Source of the DNA: Liolophura sinensis
Taxonomy: Eukaryota; Mollusca; Polyplacophora; Chitonida; Chitonidae
DNA: 64,000 bases
Reading direction: 5' to 3'
NCBI RefSeq assembly: GCF_032854445.1
Contig: NC_088297.1
Location: 14,251,335-14,315,334 of the forward strand
Shown here: positions 11,556-23,261 of the stretch, in pieces
How the letters are laid out: every line of letters starts with the position of its first letter
Numbering within the stretch: position 1 is the stretch's first letter
Position numbers and translations under genes: made by a program
The notes under the pieces: generated by a model
Told to the model about the DNA's origin: nothing
Database searches by the model: none
The model's input: the letters and a program-made list of their open reading frames with translations, nothing else

Positions 11556-12569
11556 CCTATGTTACACTATAAAAACAGTTATGAAATAAGTAAATGAATA
11601 AATAAATAAAAGTGTTTGAAAGTATCATAACTCTGTAACTTTAAGAAACTCATCTGAATTTTTGCATTGCATAGAAGATTATTCATAGCTGTACTTGTGA
11701 ATAATAAACTGTAGAGAAAATCATCTATACACACACCCAGGAAACACTGTATTGAACTAAAGGTTATATTCATACGCATGAAATATATTCATTAGATACC
11801 CACTTATCAGTGTAATATATGTGACATATATTTATAAAGCTAGAAGAGAATCGATGGCCTGTTTGCAGTTGAGGACACAGCTCCCCTGTGTGTGGGAATT
11901 AGACGTTTGCTGATGTTGAATGAGACTGATTTACCTTCCCACCTGTGTGTGTAGGCTGTATTTAAAGACTGGGAGGATCTGTTCTGTAGATTTTTGTTAG
12001 ATGTGATATGATATGCAGGTGAGGCAGGTAAACCCGTTAAGCCTACCTGTAGGGTGGTAAGGCCACACCAGTTTTATTTTGTGTTTCATTTTTAATTTTT
12101 ACTTCCGAGCGGACGTAAAGAAATCTAAACATGGAATAAAAATATGAACGAAAATCCACCTTTTTATTTTATGAGATCTTGATACTTTGAATGATTTCTT
12201 TTTTTTTTATTATTTAAAACTTTCCATTCGTGTAAGTATGTCTTCCACAGGAGAAGTTGGTGGGACAACCCTGAAGTTGAATAATTTCTATTTTCATACC
12301 CTTTGACATTGCAGAAAAAGTTTTATTCTGCCTGTAAAACAACCATTTTAATTGATGTGGCCTGACACAGTCATGCACCCACACCTCTGACATGACATCA
12401 TCAGGTGACCAGGTTTCACTCTGTGATGGGTATGATTGTCTATGCATTTTTTTTAAATTGGTCTGAGGGTCGTTAGGAGGATGTTTGTCTAATTTCACTG
12501 CTGCATGTGAATGTTGAAGACTTGATAAGGAAGGCTTACAACATGTGTTAGGACATGTGACATGGGACT

Positions 12570-12832
12570 GTTAAAAGACTCTCTTGACATTAGACTCTCT
12601 TGACATAGGACTCTATTGACATTAGACTCACTTAACATAGGACTCTGTTGACATGGGACTCTTGACATAGGACTCTCTTGACATGGGACTCTCTTGACAT
12701 AGGACTCTCATAACATGACTCTCTTGACATAGGACTTTCTTAACATAAGACTCTCTTGACATAGGATTCTCTGTTGACATGGGACTCTCTTGACATAGGA
12801 CTCTCTGTTGACATGGGACTCTCTTGACATCT
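12570..12832 (+). repeat. Tandem array of ~16-18 bp units
   Basis: Imperfect copies of GACTCTCTTGACATAG and GACTCTCTTGACATGG are repeated about 15 times with small length variation. Reverse-strand open frames rich in SRESYVK-like repeats arise from it and are not credible genes. Confidence 0.85.
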
Positions 12833-13792
12833 TTGACCAGTCCTTGATTCATTATTATCTAGAGAGGGCAACTTGCTTGATACATGACTCACTTGATACA
12901 GGACTTTTGATATGGTGCTTGCTTGATACAGATATGTGCATATAGAATACGAGACTGTCTTTGCATAAGACTGTATTGACATGATACTGCATGGGTTCAA
13001 GCATTACTCCCTTAATATCAGGCTAGGGATACAAGACTGTTGTGTGACCATCAGAACTGGGTGGTATGACTTTTGGCTATGAAGCAGGATTTATTTCTTG
13101 AATTGTATGAAGATAAAAAGATACTGTGTACTATTAATTTGCTTTAGTTGTACCTGAAAGATATAATTACATAATGGGAAAATTGTATTAATTGTCTAAT
13201 AAATAAAATAATTAAGTTTCACATGGAAATTTGGATGTCCTTGTCCACCTGTTTTCTACCTGCTCAACCAAGGCCCATGAGAATCTGTGTATCATCACCA
13301 TGGAAACCGTCATAGTAATATGACCCAGTTCTCTCTCTTATTGTTCAGGATAATCAATTTTTCCTGACGTTGTTGTCGCACCAGTTTGTTACATGTATGC
13401 ATATATGCTGATTTCGTTTTTAAAGGAGTGTGTTATGTTTGTCGTTTGATTGTCGACAGAAGGATCTGATAATGGTGGAGGTTATGTCAAGGATTCTGAT
13501 TTCTGTACAGGTGATTTCTGTGCCTATCCCGGCGTGAAGTACATGCTTTTATCTGTACCCGGAGGTTCTTCATGTACTTTTTGGATTTATTGGAACCTGG
13601 TGTTTCACTTCTTACGCAGGTCTGAATTGAATATATTGGTATAGGATTCCCTTTGGAAATTGTAACTAATTTGCCTCTGTATTACTGGTTTTCACCCCGC
13701 AGAACTAAGACCTGTGGTTAACATGGTGTCTAGTCTGATGCTTACCCATGGGTAATCTGGGTTGTAGGATTTGTTGTGTTGGGTATAATAGT

Positions 13793-14310
13793 CTGAAGGG
13801 AAAACACAGTGGTGACCATTAGTTCTTCTCTTTTTTGGGCAGTCCAGTTTGCGAGTTTTTACAAGTACATAATCAGAATATATTACAACATGTCCCAGAA
13901 TCAAATATATAATATAGTTCATTTATAAATACATGCATCATCGAAGTCTGTGTCAATAGTTCCAATAACACAGAGGTATAATTATAGTTGTCATTTTCGT
14001 GCTGGGCTACAAACTTAGCTGGAGGGGAAAAATACCGTGTTGACTGTTAGTTTTTCTCTTTACTGGGCTGGGCTAGCTGAAGGGAAAACACCGTGTTGAC
14101 CGTTAGTTTTTCTCTTTACTGGGCAGTCCAGTGTGTTAGTTCATTTATAAATACATGCATCATCGAAGTCTATGTCAATAGTTCTAATAACACAGAGGTA
14201 TAATTATAGTTATCATTTTCGTGCTGGGCTACAAACTTACCTGAAGGGAAAACACTGTGTTGACCGTTAGTTTTTCTCTTTACTTTGCAGTCCAGTGTGT
14301 TAGTAAATTG
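13793..14310 (+). repeat. Tandem duplication, ~223-bp unit with ~60-bp sub-blocks
   Basis: The block ATTTATAAATACATGCATCA is found at about 13921 and 14144, each followed by the same CGTGCTGGGCTACAAACTTA segment. The shorter block GAAGGGAAAACACCGTGTTG, GTTAGTTTTTCTCTTTACTG appears four times. It is a nested local duplication without coding content. Confidence 0.75.
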
Positions 14311-14383
14311 TCGTCGTCATATGACTGAAAAATTGTTGAGTACGACGTTAAACCCCAAGCACTCACTCACTCGCTCACTGCTG
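14309..14383 (+). mobile_element. SINE-B, 3' end
   Basis: CGTCATATGACTGAAAAATT, then GAGTACGACGTTAAACCCCA and a CACTCACTCACTCG tail. Only the 3' end is present. The complete structure is seen at 41444-41840. Confidence 0.75.
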
Positions 14384-14689
14384 GCTGTCCTTATAAAGAC
14401 ACAGAGAACAGTTGTTAACCACGACGTTTCCCTTCAGGTTACGCTTGTGTTGTGTTCCCTATGCTGACCTAATCTCTGATCACCATCTGATTAGACATGA
14501 TAACCACAGGACTACCCAAAACAAACCCAAGTTAAGGCGAGGCCTGCAGGCTTGCACTGATTTCAACAATGTACCTAATAAATCAATATTAATAAGTCTT
14601 ACGCATTTAGCATGACAAAATAATACACACTTATTCCTACATCTTAATTGTTAAAAATAAGACCATATTGGTATATAAAAATACACAAT

Positions 14690-14975
14690 TAATTCATGTG
14701 TATACCCACTTGATACGCATATGAACATACAATAATTCTTTACTTTAACATATACTTGTAATACCTAAATGATACCACAATTTATTCCCATGTTCCTATG
14801 AACACAGAATCATACAATAATTCTTTACATCAGTATATTTATGTAATACCTAGCCGATACCGATATGTGCATGCACACTTATTTAGTATGTGCATATGGA
14901 CGTAAAATCATACAATAATTCTTTACATTAATATAAATATATAATACATAATTGGTATTCACATGGACACACTCC
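14690..14975 (+). repeat. Degenerate AT-rich tandem repeat, ~3 copies of 110-120 bp
   Basis: The motif CATACAATAATTCTTTACAT recurs three times, followed each time by a TATATTTATGTAATACCTA-like segment and a (T/C)GATACC-like segment. The copies are diverged. No coding potential. Confidence 0.5.
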
Positions 14976-15454
14976 GATAGCAATTGTCCTTATACACGTG
15001 TACAATACAACAGATTTGGGAATTCCACTTGCATGGGCTGAAATGTAGGGGCTTTAAAGGGCAAAATGCTCCTAAAAATTTCAGATTTGGCAAATTGGAC
15101 ATTATTTGGGCAGTTGGGCTCCTGGAATAGAACCAAACATTCAACCCCTGATGAAACCCTTTGTTTTCATGTATTTAGTTCAAAAGCTTCATGAATATAT
15201 AGATTGCTTTTTGGTCAAGATAAAGTTACATCGACCGTACAAGATTTGACTTTAGTGAGATTGCTTTGTTCTTCTAGATCTTTGTTATTTGAAGTCAGAT
15301 AGCATTATTGTATCGGGTCTAGGAAGAGCACATACAAAATCTGACTTTAGTGAGATTGCTGGTACTCCGATCAGATTTAGTTTGTGAGAAGTTTATATAA
15401 GGCACAGGCACTAGATCACTTCCATGTAGTTTAATGAGATTGAATACAGCTGTT

Positions 15455-15790
15455 TCCTCTAGGCTCTGTCTGGTTTCCTTTGACCTCAGTCTGGTGTCCT
15501 TTGAGCTCTATTTGATTTTCTTTGGGTACTGTCTGCTTTCCTTTAAGCTCAGTTTGGTTTCCCATAAGCATCTCTGGTTTCCTTTAAGCTCTGCTTGCCT
15601 TCCTTTGAGCTCTGTCCGGCTTCCTTTGAGCTCTGTTGGGTTTTCTTTGAGCTCTGTTGGGTTTTCTTTGAGCACTATGCGTTTGCCTCTGAGTACTGTC
15701 TGGTTTCCTCTCAGTTCTGCCTGGTTTCCTCTGAGTACTGCCTGGTTTCCTCTGAGTACTGTCTGGTTTCCTCTGGATACTGTCTGGTGG
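15455..15790 (+). repeat. 21-bp tandem array, ~16 copies
   Basis: The unit is TGGTTTCCTCTGAGTACTGCC with variants such as TTTGAGCTCTG. Because 21 is a multiple of 3 and no stop falls in several frames, the array creates open frames on both strands. They show only the 7-residue periodicity of the DNA repeat and are not supported as genes. Confidence 0.9.
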
Positions 15791-16477
15791 CTGTGCTGTT
15801 AGTAAAATTTTCTTGACATTGACATGAATCATAAATTAAATAATGACATTATTAAGTCTAGTTTTGTGTTCTAGTATATCATAACGTCATACTACTGAGG
15901 TCATGTAAACAACTAAATTAAACTCAGTCAGGTGGTGTGAACACTTATTATAGGTGGTCAGCAGCTTTAGCTGCATGTTTAACCTAGTACAATCACAGGC
16001 TATGCAGACAGGTGTAAAATAACTCTGATGACTGATTTGTTTTGCTCATTTAGTAATCAAAAGCACCAGATTTTGAAAAAAAGGGGTGCTTTTAATGAAA
16101 TTCTTTGGTAGCCTTTGAAGTTCCATGGATGTGAAGTAGGTTAATTGTCTTTCTAAAAGCCCACAGAAAGAATGATTTCAGCGTCATCTGAGATGATGAG
16201 CGTTGTCTCTGGGGTGTAATTGGAGGGTTTTGTTCACTACCATGAACCTTTATTTCTCTATATACTGGAGGGTTTTTTTTCCTTTCGTTTGGCAGTTATA
16301 CTAACCAGGAAAGGTGGACACACAATTTTAGTGTTGCTCTCATACTAGAGGGGTCTTCAGTTTTTTGTCTTTCTTTAGTACTGTATGTAACATAATCAGC
16401 AGGTATATGTCAAAATACCCAGGCAAAGGCACCAAAGGAGACACATTTAAACCACCATAGAGTGCGAAGTAATAAGA

Positions 16478-16790
16478 GACCCTCAGAAAGTCAAGTCAAA
16501 AAGAGGCCCCCAAAACAGAAAAGTGTGTGAAGGAAAGAGAGGCTCATAAAAAGAGAAAAGTGGGTGAAGGAACAAAGAGGCCCCCAAAAAGAGAAAAGTC
16601 TGTGAAGTAAAAAGAGGCCCCCAAAAAGAGAAAAGTCTGTGAAGTAAAAAGAGGCCCCCAAAAAGAGAAAAGTGTGTAAAGTCAGGAAATGCAACGAAAA
16701 AAGAGAAAAGTGGAGTAAATAGAGGCCCTCAAAGAGGCCCTCAAAAAGAGAAAAGTGTGTGAAGTAAAACAGGCCCACAAAAAAACAGAG
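16478..16790 (+). repeat. ~37-bp tandem array, ~8 copies
   Basis: The unit contains GAGGCCCCCAAAAAGAGAAA followed by AGTCTGTGAAGTAAAAA, purine-rich on the + strand. A reverse-strand open frame of about 105 codons is an artefact of the repeat. Confidence 0.85.
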
Positions 16791-18152
16791 GTGTGATATG
16801 GTCTCCATGTATTTTCAGCCAGTTTTGTTTTGAAAAGTATTCTAAAAACTATTTCACTGCCTTTATTCTATGGCAAAACTCACCTTTGGGTATGGCGTTA
16901 AAAGGATTGAGAAAATGAAGCTGCTTTCATAGCATGCTCCCAATTCTGCAGTCCATTTTGGCTGAAAAAGGGAATTCACTCTGTCCATGTACGCTTTGGA
17001 TGGAGTTTAAAATGTGAAGCCATTGGTCTTGTGCTCTTTTCTGCTTGCGTTTAAACACCCTCTATCGTAAATCATTAGGCTTTATTAGCATGGTAATGAG
17101 ACATCACATCACTGCTCTCTCTCTGTCGCCACCTAATCAGTATGCGAGGTTATGCACCCGTTAACACCTCCACCCATTATCCAGTGAGGATCAATTAAGT
17201 GATCACTGAAAGATCCTTGATAAGCCACGGCGTTCTACAACAGCCGTATTTCGATGTGGCTGCTGAATCGCATCAGACGTGACGCAACGACGCCCCCGGC
17301 AATCACCAGGGCTTTATGGCAGATTTTTTGAGCTAAGTTGTCAGGAAGTAGGAAGTTTTGTACTGATTCAACCTCCCTTCTATTTTAAAAGCTGGAGACA
17401 GTTAATGCTTATACAGCAAGGTCCGTGCATTCATCGCGTTGAATGTACGAACAGCTGCAATCAAAGCGCAATCTAAGACACATATTTTGATTGACAACAA
17501 CTTAAAACCAGCTTGGTGCGCAATTCGGATACTGATTTAATTCATTTGCCGAGAACACTCATTACCTCTTTTCGTTATTATTGAAAATTTTTGACATGAA
17601 TTTATCTTAATTTTGTACTTAATTATACCTTTTTAGTTACGTGTTGATCTATATTGAACATTGACTTTGGAAACTCCCCACGAAATTAGCGACCTAGAAA
17701 ATTCATTTTGGTTCATGGCTCATATACCAAATTTCAGTGCTTACATTTATAACAGATGAGCCAGAGAAAGAAATAACCCCCTGAAATATGAAGTTCAAAT
17801 CGTTTTAAACATAAAACTTTGATAATTCCCACACAACAATTAATGTAGGTTAGACACCTTTCATGAAAATTTCAATGTCATTGGTGAACTGTGTGTTGTT
17901 GAAATACTATTAAAACAGTATGTGTTGCTGTGTGTTATTTTGTGTATTCACTGAGGATTCCATCTTGCTTGGAACTTGAGCTTCTTGCAATTTTAAAAAG
18001 TTTTCAATAAATTCTCCTTCACTTTGTAACTTAATTGTAAAATTGAAATACATACATTTATGTTAATCGTTCTCTTTGGAAAGACAAGATTATGACAACC
18101 CATATATGGAAAAATACCAATTTTATATGCCTCATATTTATTGAGCCGATCA

Positions 18153-18370
18153 GGGTCGATTCCTCAACATTTTCGCATATAAAAAGCAACTTTCAGTGCA
18201 ATTTATACACATTTTAATTTTGAGTTTGGAGACAAGTCTACACTGATTGGAACGGCCAATTTAAGGCATCCCAAAAAAGTATAATTTTATCAGTCCGCAC
18301 AGAATAATGCCTTCAGAATATGCCTAAATAAACAGCTTGCAAACATGCGAAAAGGTTGAAGAACTACAGT
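18153..18370 (+). mobile_element. MITE-D copy 3
   Basis: GATTCCTCAACATTTTCGCA at the left and GCGAAAAGGTTGAAGAACTA at the right are inverted termini. The interior matches copy 1 (62-280) closely over its whole length. Confidence 0.8.
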
Positions 18371-18984
18371 ATCCGCTTAAATAAGACCTGCACCTGATAT
18401 ATTTTTTAGCAATTCTCCTCCTTCCGCTAATTAGCACAGATGAGAACCCCCCTACCACTCCAGCCATAGTTGTAAATTGCTGGGCAGTCAACAGTATGGT
18501 ATAGCAGTTGAACCTTTTTTCTGCATCACAGACTTTTAGAACATTTACAGTACATTTTATGATTCATCCCCTCTTCTAATATAAATGTAGGAAGAATGTA
18601 AGAGTTTGCTGTAGGGGAGGGGCTGTCATTAGCTTATATATGCTGTCAAGTTCAAGCTGACATTGGGTTAATTTTATGGGTCACGTCTAGTTATATGTGC
18701 AAGGTGAGCCCCGACATTTTATAGCTGTAAAATTTAAGTCGGTGAAAAACTTAACCTTGGCAAAGCTGCTTAAAATGAGTAAGTGCAGATAAGTTTATAT
18801 TTTGAGTCTATCTGTTGGGAATTCAATAACAGTTTTCTTCATGCATGAATTGGTTTCGGACAGTATTTGAAAATAACAGTGATTCAAACAATTTATGAAT
18901 TCAATTTCTTCAGGGTTTGATACCGTACTAAAAGAATGTTTTAACTGATATAACAGATATGTTTAGGTTTATTGCCCAGGAAGC

Positions 18985-19160
18985 AATTTTAATTGTTAAA
19001 TTTGGTATGTTCCATTTTCGTTCTTTTAGCTGAGATTTAGTTTACAATAACTTACCCATAACTTACTTTGTCAAGTAATAAATCTTTCACCTTGTTACAT
19101 AAGAAATAACAATTTTAAAGTGATTTGAGCTTTTGACTTAAATCTAAGATCTCCACTCAC
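18985..19160 (+). repeat. Dispersed repeat G, copy 1
   Basis: AAATTTGGTATGTTCCATTT, then AGCTGAGATTTAGTTTACAA, then AAATAACAATTTTAAAGTGA matches the reverse complement of 29930-30120. It is a two-copy interspersed family in this window, about 180 bp, of unknown class. Confidence 0.6.
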
Positions 19161-19557
19161 CACTTCTATAATCGTATTAATCATCATAGACAGTGACACA
19201 TTTCATACATGAGTAGCTCTTCAACGTATCTACCTTCCAGGTATATCCATGTAGGTGTAGGTTAGTCTTGGTGGTTTTTAAAATAAATCAGGCTCAAGGA
19301 AGTTCACAGAAAGTAATTAAGTTTTGATGAGACTTCATACAGTTTGCCCTTGGGTGTAGCAAATACCATGTACCATCGCACCAATGCTTCATTTGTATTT
19401 GTGAAGTGACACGTAACTATGTAATAATGTTTTTAGCATTCGCAGCATATTTTTGTGTGGGGGGGGGGTGCCTGCAGGTGTACTTTTTGAGCTTCATTAC
19501 ATATCAGACATCACATAAAGTTGTTTACGTTTTAATCCGCTTTTGATAATTTGCATA

Positions 19558-19787
19558 TCCCTGAATCTTCAACCTTTTCAACCACTAAAGCAATTGTTTC
19601 AGTGGAAGTTATACATACAGTTATTAGGAAGATGACGCCAAGAATGACTTGTTAGTGTCATTAAAGATGCACGCTTCATAAAACTGTGCTAATCATTTCT
19701 CTACACCCCATAGTTCTCTCAAAATGTTTCAGAATATTGGTTGCAGAGATGATTGATAAGGTTGAAGAATTAGCGTATCTCTGAATC
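19558..19787 (-). mobile_element. MITE-E copy 3
   Basis: Reverse-oriented. It starts CCCTGAATCTTCAACCTTTT, contains TAAAGATGCACGCTTCATAA and CTCTACACCCCATAGTTCTC, and ends AAGGTTGAAGAATTAGCGTA. It is about 230 bp. Confidence 0.75.
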
Positions 19788-20572
19788 TTTTATTTCTATA
19801 TATATAATATTTTCAAACATGGGTACTGTATACTGCACATTCCTATATCATCATCTTTCCTCTTTTTTTTTTTCTCCCCTGAATGGATGTTACAAATGTC
19901 TTTCTATGCATCAGGGAAAGCAGGAGGGGGTGTCACATCATTAATAAAGTATCTGGTGTAAATGTTTACCCATGCACGAAGAGAGATCCCTGTCTTTTTT
20001 TGTGGTGTGTGAAGAAAAAAAAAACATCCCATACACAGACCCTGGGAATGTTGGCCGTAGCTTAGTTCAGTAAGGTAGACAAAGTCAGTATAGTGACAGG
20101 GCTAGGTAGGAGTTCATTCAGTTTCATGACCTGGGCTATTAGGTACAGTGGTACCACAGAAATTTGTAGAGAATGTTCTAACAAGTTTTTCTGTAATTTT
20201 AAAAAGTTTGTTAAAAATTTCCCTAGTGTGCTGCGGTAGATGTTACATTCATTTTGGTTCATTTGAGTTACCTTGCAGACCAACTACTTCTGTGAATCAT
20301 TGCCTATACTCACGTGCTACCTTTTTGCGTGACACAAAAATTGTCAGTTGCTTGCATGCAAATTTGCACAGGCTTTAACAGTTTACTGATTTTTTTTTTA
20401 ATTTATTTCATATTTGTGTCAAATTTCAGCAGTCTTAGTCATCTGAAAATATTTCCTTTGTCTCAGGTATTTGTGGTATGATTTAGCATTGTTTGACTGA
20501 GTAGCTGTGTGAGCAAAGTGCATAATACCTTTTGCTCATATGTGGTACCTGTGTTGAAGTGCTGCATGTCAT

Positions 20573-20705
20573 AAGTGGATTTACCTGAGAGTATACCAGC
20601 TTTTCCTCGTTAAGTGAAATTACTTCATTGTATACCAGCTTTTCCTCATTAGTGGATTTACCTGAGTGTATACTGGTTTTTCGTCGTTAGTGGATTTACT
20701 TCAGC
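20573..20705 (+). repeat. ~47-bp tandem repeat, ~3 copies
   Basis: AGTGGATTTACCTGAG, then GTATACCAGCTTTTCCTCRT repeats about three times with small changes. Local duplication with no coding content. Confidence 0.6.
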
Positions 20706-20805
20706 AGAAAGGAATCTCACGTGGAGTCGTTTTTTTACATCTTTTATCTGTGTTTTAAGGAAGTTCATTTTGGGATTACCACAACCACGCCAGGGGAGCA
20801 GCGTT

Positions 20806-21015
20806 ACAGTTGACATTACCAGTACGGTTGTCTTTTACAAGTACAGTTGCCATTCCTTCACAGCTAACATTCCTCTACAGTTGACATTACCAGTACGGTT
20901 GTCTTTTACAAGTACAGTTGCCATTCCTTCACAGCTAACATTCCTCTACAGTTGACATTACCAGTACGGTTTTCTTTACAAGTACAGTTGCCATTCCATC
21001 ATAGTTGACATTACC
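20806..21015 (+). repeat. 71-bp tandem repeat, ~2.9 copies
   Basis: ACAGTTGACATTACCAGTAC recurs at 20806, 20877 and 20948, a constant 71-bp step. The first two copies are nearly identical, so the expansion is young. It lies about 400 bp upstream of exon 1B. Confidence 0.85.
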
Positions 21016-21294
21016 ACCACTCTTACCCTTGATCACAGTTGCCATCCCAGTGCACTTGCCTTCAGATCCAGGACATAACTCGCCTGCAGAAACCTCCTAC
21101 GTGTGGCTGGATCTCTGATCTACATCAACTGTAAACCTCAAGTATGTGGGCTGTGTAGACAAGCCTATCCTTGTTGAAAGCATAACGAACTCCTGAAGCC
21201 TAATCAGTGACTGACTGCAGCCGAGGGCACTAGTGTGTCAGACCAGTGCAGGAGCTGTTATTGTCTCTAAGCAGTCATGTTTTGTCTTTAGACA

Positions 21295-21305
21295 TCTATA
21301 TATAT
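21295..21305 (+). promoter_or_regulatory. TATA-like element upstream of exon 1B
   Basis: CTATATATATG lies about 110 bp before the exon 1B ATG, a workable distance for a TATA box serving a separate promoter. AT-rich DNA makes chance matches common, so support is weak. Confidence 0.25.
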
Positions 21306-21414
21306 GTAAATCATTCTATCATATTTAATTGTTACATGCTGACATTGTGCTGGTCTCGGAACAGCAAAGACATTTCTAAGCTGTTGATTTAATGATTTAA
21401 GACCGGGTATTATC

Positions 21415-22573
21415 ATGGGTGGCAAAAATTCCAAAGTGAAGTCTGGGAAGAAAGGGAAGTCCAGATCCAAAAATGGGGAGTTGGATGGCCTTTCTGCGCC
21501 GGAAGGAAAGTTTGAGGACAGGAAATATGAAGAACAGGCAACTCTACCTCGCCCTGAACTTAATCTGGATGGTAATAGTCTGAATATAGGTGATAACGCA
21601 AAGCTGGAAATCATGACAGAAGGAGACACTTCAATTCCAAATGCTGAAGTGGACTTGGAAACTGGTGATTATTCTGGCATATCTGACAATGTGAAAAACA
21701 CTGCACAAGCAGCTGAAAATAATGCTCATGATACAGTGCACAAGGTTTCAACTACGGTTTCGAGAAACGCAGATGAACTGGCCGAAAATTCCCAGAACGC
21801 TGTGAAGGAAGCAGAGCATGTTTCAGGAGAAGTTCAGAAATCTGTGAAAGTCGAAACAGATCATGTCATTGAAGCTTCAGGCAATGTTTCAGACTCTGTG
21901 AACAAAAATGTTGATGATTTTGGGCAAATGTCTCATGATGCAGTTGAAGAGATGGGGCGAATTTCTGGTGATTTCCACACTTCTGCAAATGAAGCCACAG
22001 ATAATGCTGTGGAAGTAGCTGCTAATACTGCTTCGTCTTTTCCACAAAACATGGATGAAGTCGAGCAAGAATCAAACGAGGCAGTGGAAGCCACGGGTCA
22101 AATTTCTGGTGGATTACAGAAATCTCTGCATACTACAACTGAAGACGTGGTTGCTGCATCGCAAGAGGCTTCGTCGTCATTTTCACATAATGCCGATGCA
22201 TTTGGTGACCAGGCAAGTGCACATATAAATGCAGCTGACACAGCAGTGGGAGAAGGCCGGCATTCTGTGCAGGAAGCAGCGCATGAAATCGCTGAAGAAT
22301 CGAGAAATTCAGTTTCATCATTCATCACCAAACACAATGTTGATGAAGTTTCACAAAGTGCAGCAGTCAGGGTCTCAGGAGGTGAGGAGGTCCTTGCAGA
22401 GGGTGTTGGATGGAATAGCAAAAGATTTTCTGAAAACGTTGACGGGGTCATTGAAGCAGGTGACGCCGAGATAGCGTGCGCTCAGGATTTCACGTCCGAG
22501 TCAGGTGCTGCTGGAATCGCAGCTGTAAATTCGGTTTCAGCCAGCGGGTTTTCTTCAGGTACTCCAGGAGAAG
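21415..22573 (+). CDS. CAP: CAP alternative exon 1B: myristoylation-type start plus Ala/Glu/Ser repeat domain
   Basis: This exon has 386 codons plus one base (phase 1) and ends at AAG|GTTTGT. Spliced to 26694 it restores the Asp codon and the CAP frame, exactly as exon 1A does. An in-frame TGA 30 nt upstream makes the ATG at 21415 the start. The N-terminus MGGKNSK has Gly2 and Ser6, the N-myristoylation consensus, followed by about ten Lys/Arg in residues 4-19, resembling the myristoyl-plus-basic membrane anchors of MARCKS-like and Src-like proteins. Residues ~111-330 hold about 4.5 copies of a ~47-residue Ala/Glu/Ser-rich unit (SxxxNxDExxxxSxxAVE, then ISG), probably helical. It lacks the RLE oligomerisation helix of exon 1A. 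The frame continues only four codons past the donor to TGA (22585), and ATTAAA follows at 22643, so an independent single-exon 390-residue protein is the alternative. Coding status is strong; linkage to CAP is inferred from phase and position. Confidence 0.75.
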
Positions 22574-22642
22574 GTTTGTTTTGTTGAAATTATGTCTGTC
22601 GCACTATGCTTATTGTATGTAAATCTAATTACCAGCTGACCA

Positions 22643-22648
22643 ATTAAA
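22643..22648 (+). terminator. Possible variant polyadenylation signal after exon 1B
   Basis: ATTAAA lies 56 nt after the TGA that would end an unspliced exon 1B frame, with a GT-rich stretch (TGTCTGTGTGTCTGTGTGTC) at about 22714-22735. Together they could support intronic polyadenylation and a short, CAP-less product. This is suggestive only, since ATTAAA is frequent in AT-rich DNA. Confidence 0.25.
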
Positions 22649-22826
22649 ATTTATTTATTTCATTGTGGTTTAATGCTGTGGTCAAGAATTTTGGTATGGA
22701 CTTCTGTCCCCTTTGTCTGTGTGTCTGTGTGTCTGTCAACTTTTTGCAGTTAGCGCTATGTCTATGAAACCACTTCACTTGCAGTTCTTAGATTTGTACA
22801 CATTTTTTCTCTCTCCTACCAGAGAT

Positions 22827-22967
22827 GGTCCCAGTTTCACAAAGCAACGTGCAACATTTTTTTTATCGTACATTTGTCGTACGATATTTTGCTTGTCGCT
22901 GTTTTAGTGCCTTTGTCCTACATGTGTGATTAGCATACATGTACAAGATCTTTGTGAAACTGGGCCC
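22827..22967. mobile_element. Small inverted-repeat element T (141 bp)
   Basis: GGTCCCAGTTTCACAAAG at the left and CTTTGTGAAACTGGGCCC at the right are an 18-bp inverted pair with one mismatch. The same ends occur at 42297-42420. The size and lack of coding fit a MITE. Confidence 0.7.
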
Positions 22968-23199
22968 TGAAGCCTATTGAAGACACGTCGCAGCACATTA
23001 AGATTTACAGACCTTACTGCCCCTTTTTGTGATATACATATATTACTTTTTGATGTCTCTGTACATGAAGTACTGCTTAATCACTTAAGAGTTGGAAATG
23101 GGACAGTCCAGTGTATTTTGATCATCAGCATCCAGACTGATGTACAGTATGTTTATATGTATGTGTGTTTGTTTGTTTGTATGTATGTATGTATGTATG

Positions 23200-23256
23200 C
23201 TTAGGGTATTACATCATACTTAACAATTCCTCAGTCATATGACGATTAGGAGTCTT
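23200..23256 (-). mobile_element. SINE-B fragment, reverse
   Basis: TACTTAACAATTCCTCAGTC, then ATATGACGATTAGGAGTC matches the reverse-oriented SINE-B 3' region seen at 62270-62310. It directly abuts a reverse SINE-A fragment. Confidence 0.5.
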
Positions 23257-23261
23257 TAGTT

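Noticed and set aside
15434-15832. Open frames on both strands over a 21-bp repeat
   Set aside because: Unit length is a multiple of three and lacks stops; no evidence beyond repetition.
16491-16808. 105-codon reverse-strand Phe/Leu-rich frame
   Set aside because: It is a ~37-bp purine-rich tandem array read on the opposite strand.
21387-21415. Exon 1B as an internal cassette exon spliced from exon 1A
   Set aside because: The only acceptor-like AG between the upstream in-frame TGA and the ATG (TTAAG, about 21401) gives the wrong phase, so a first exon with its own start is simpler. Acceptors inside the exon cannot be excluded.
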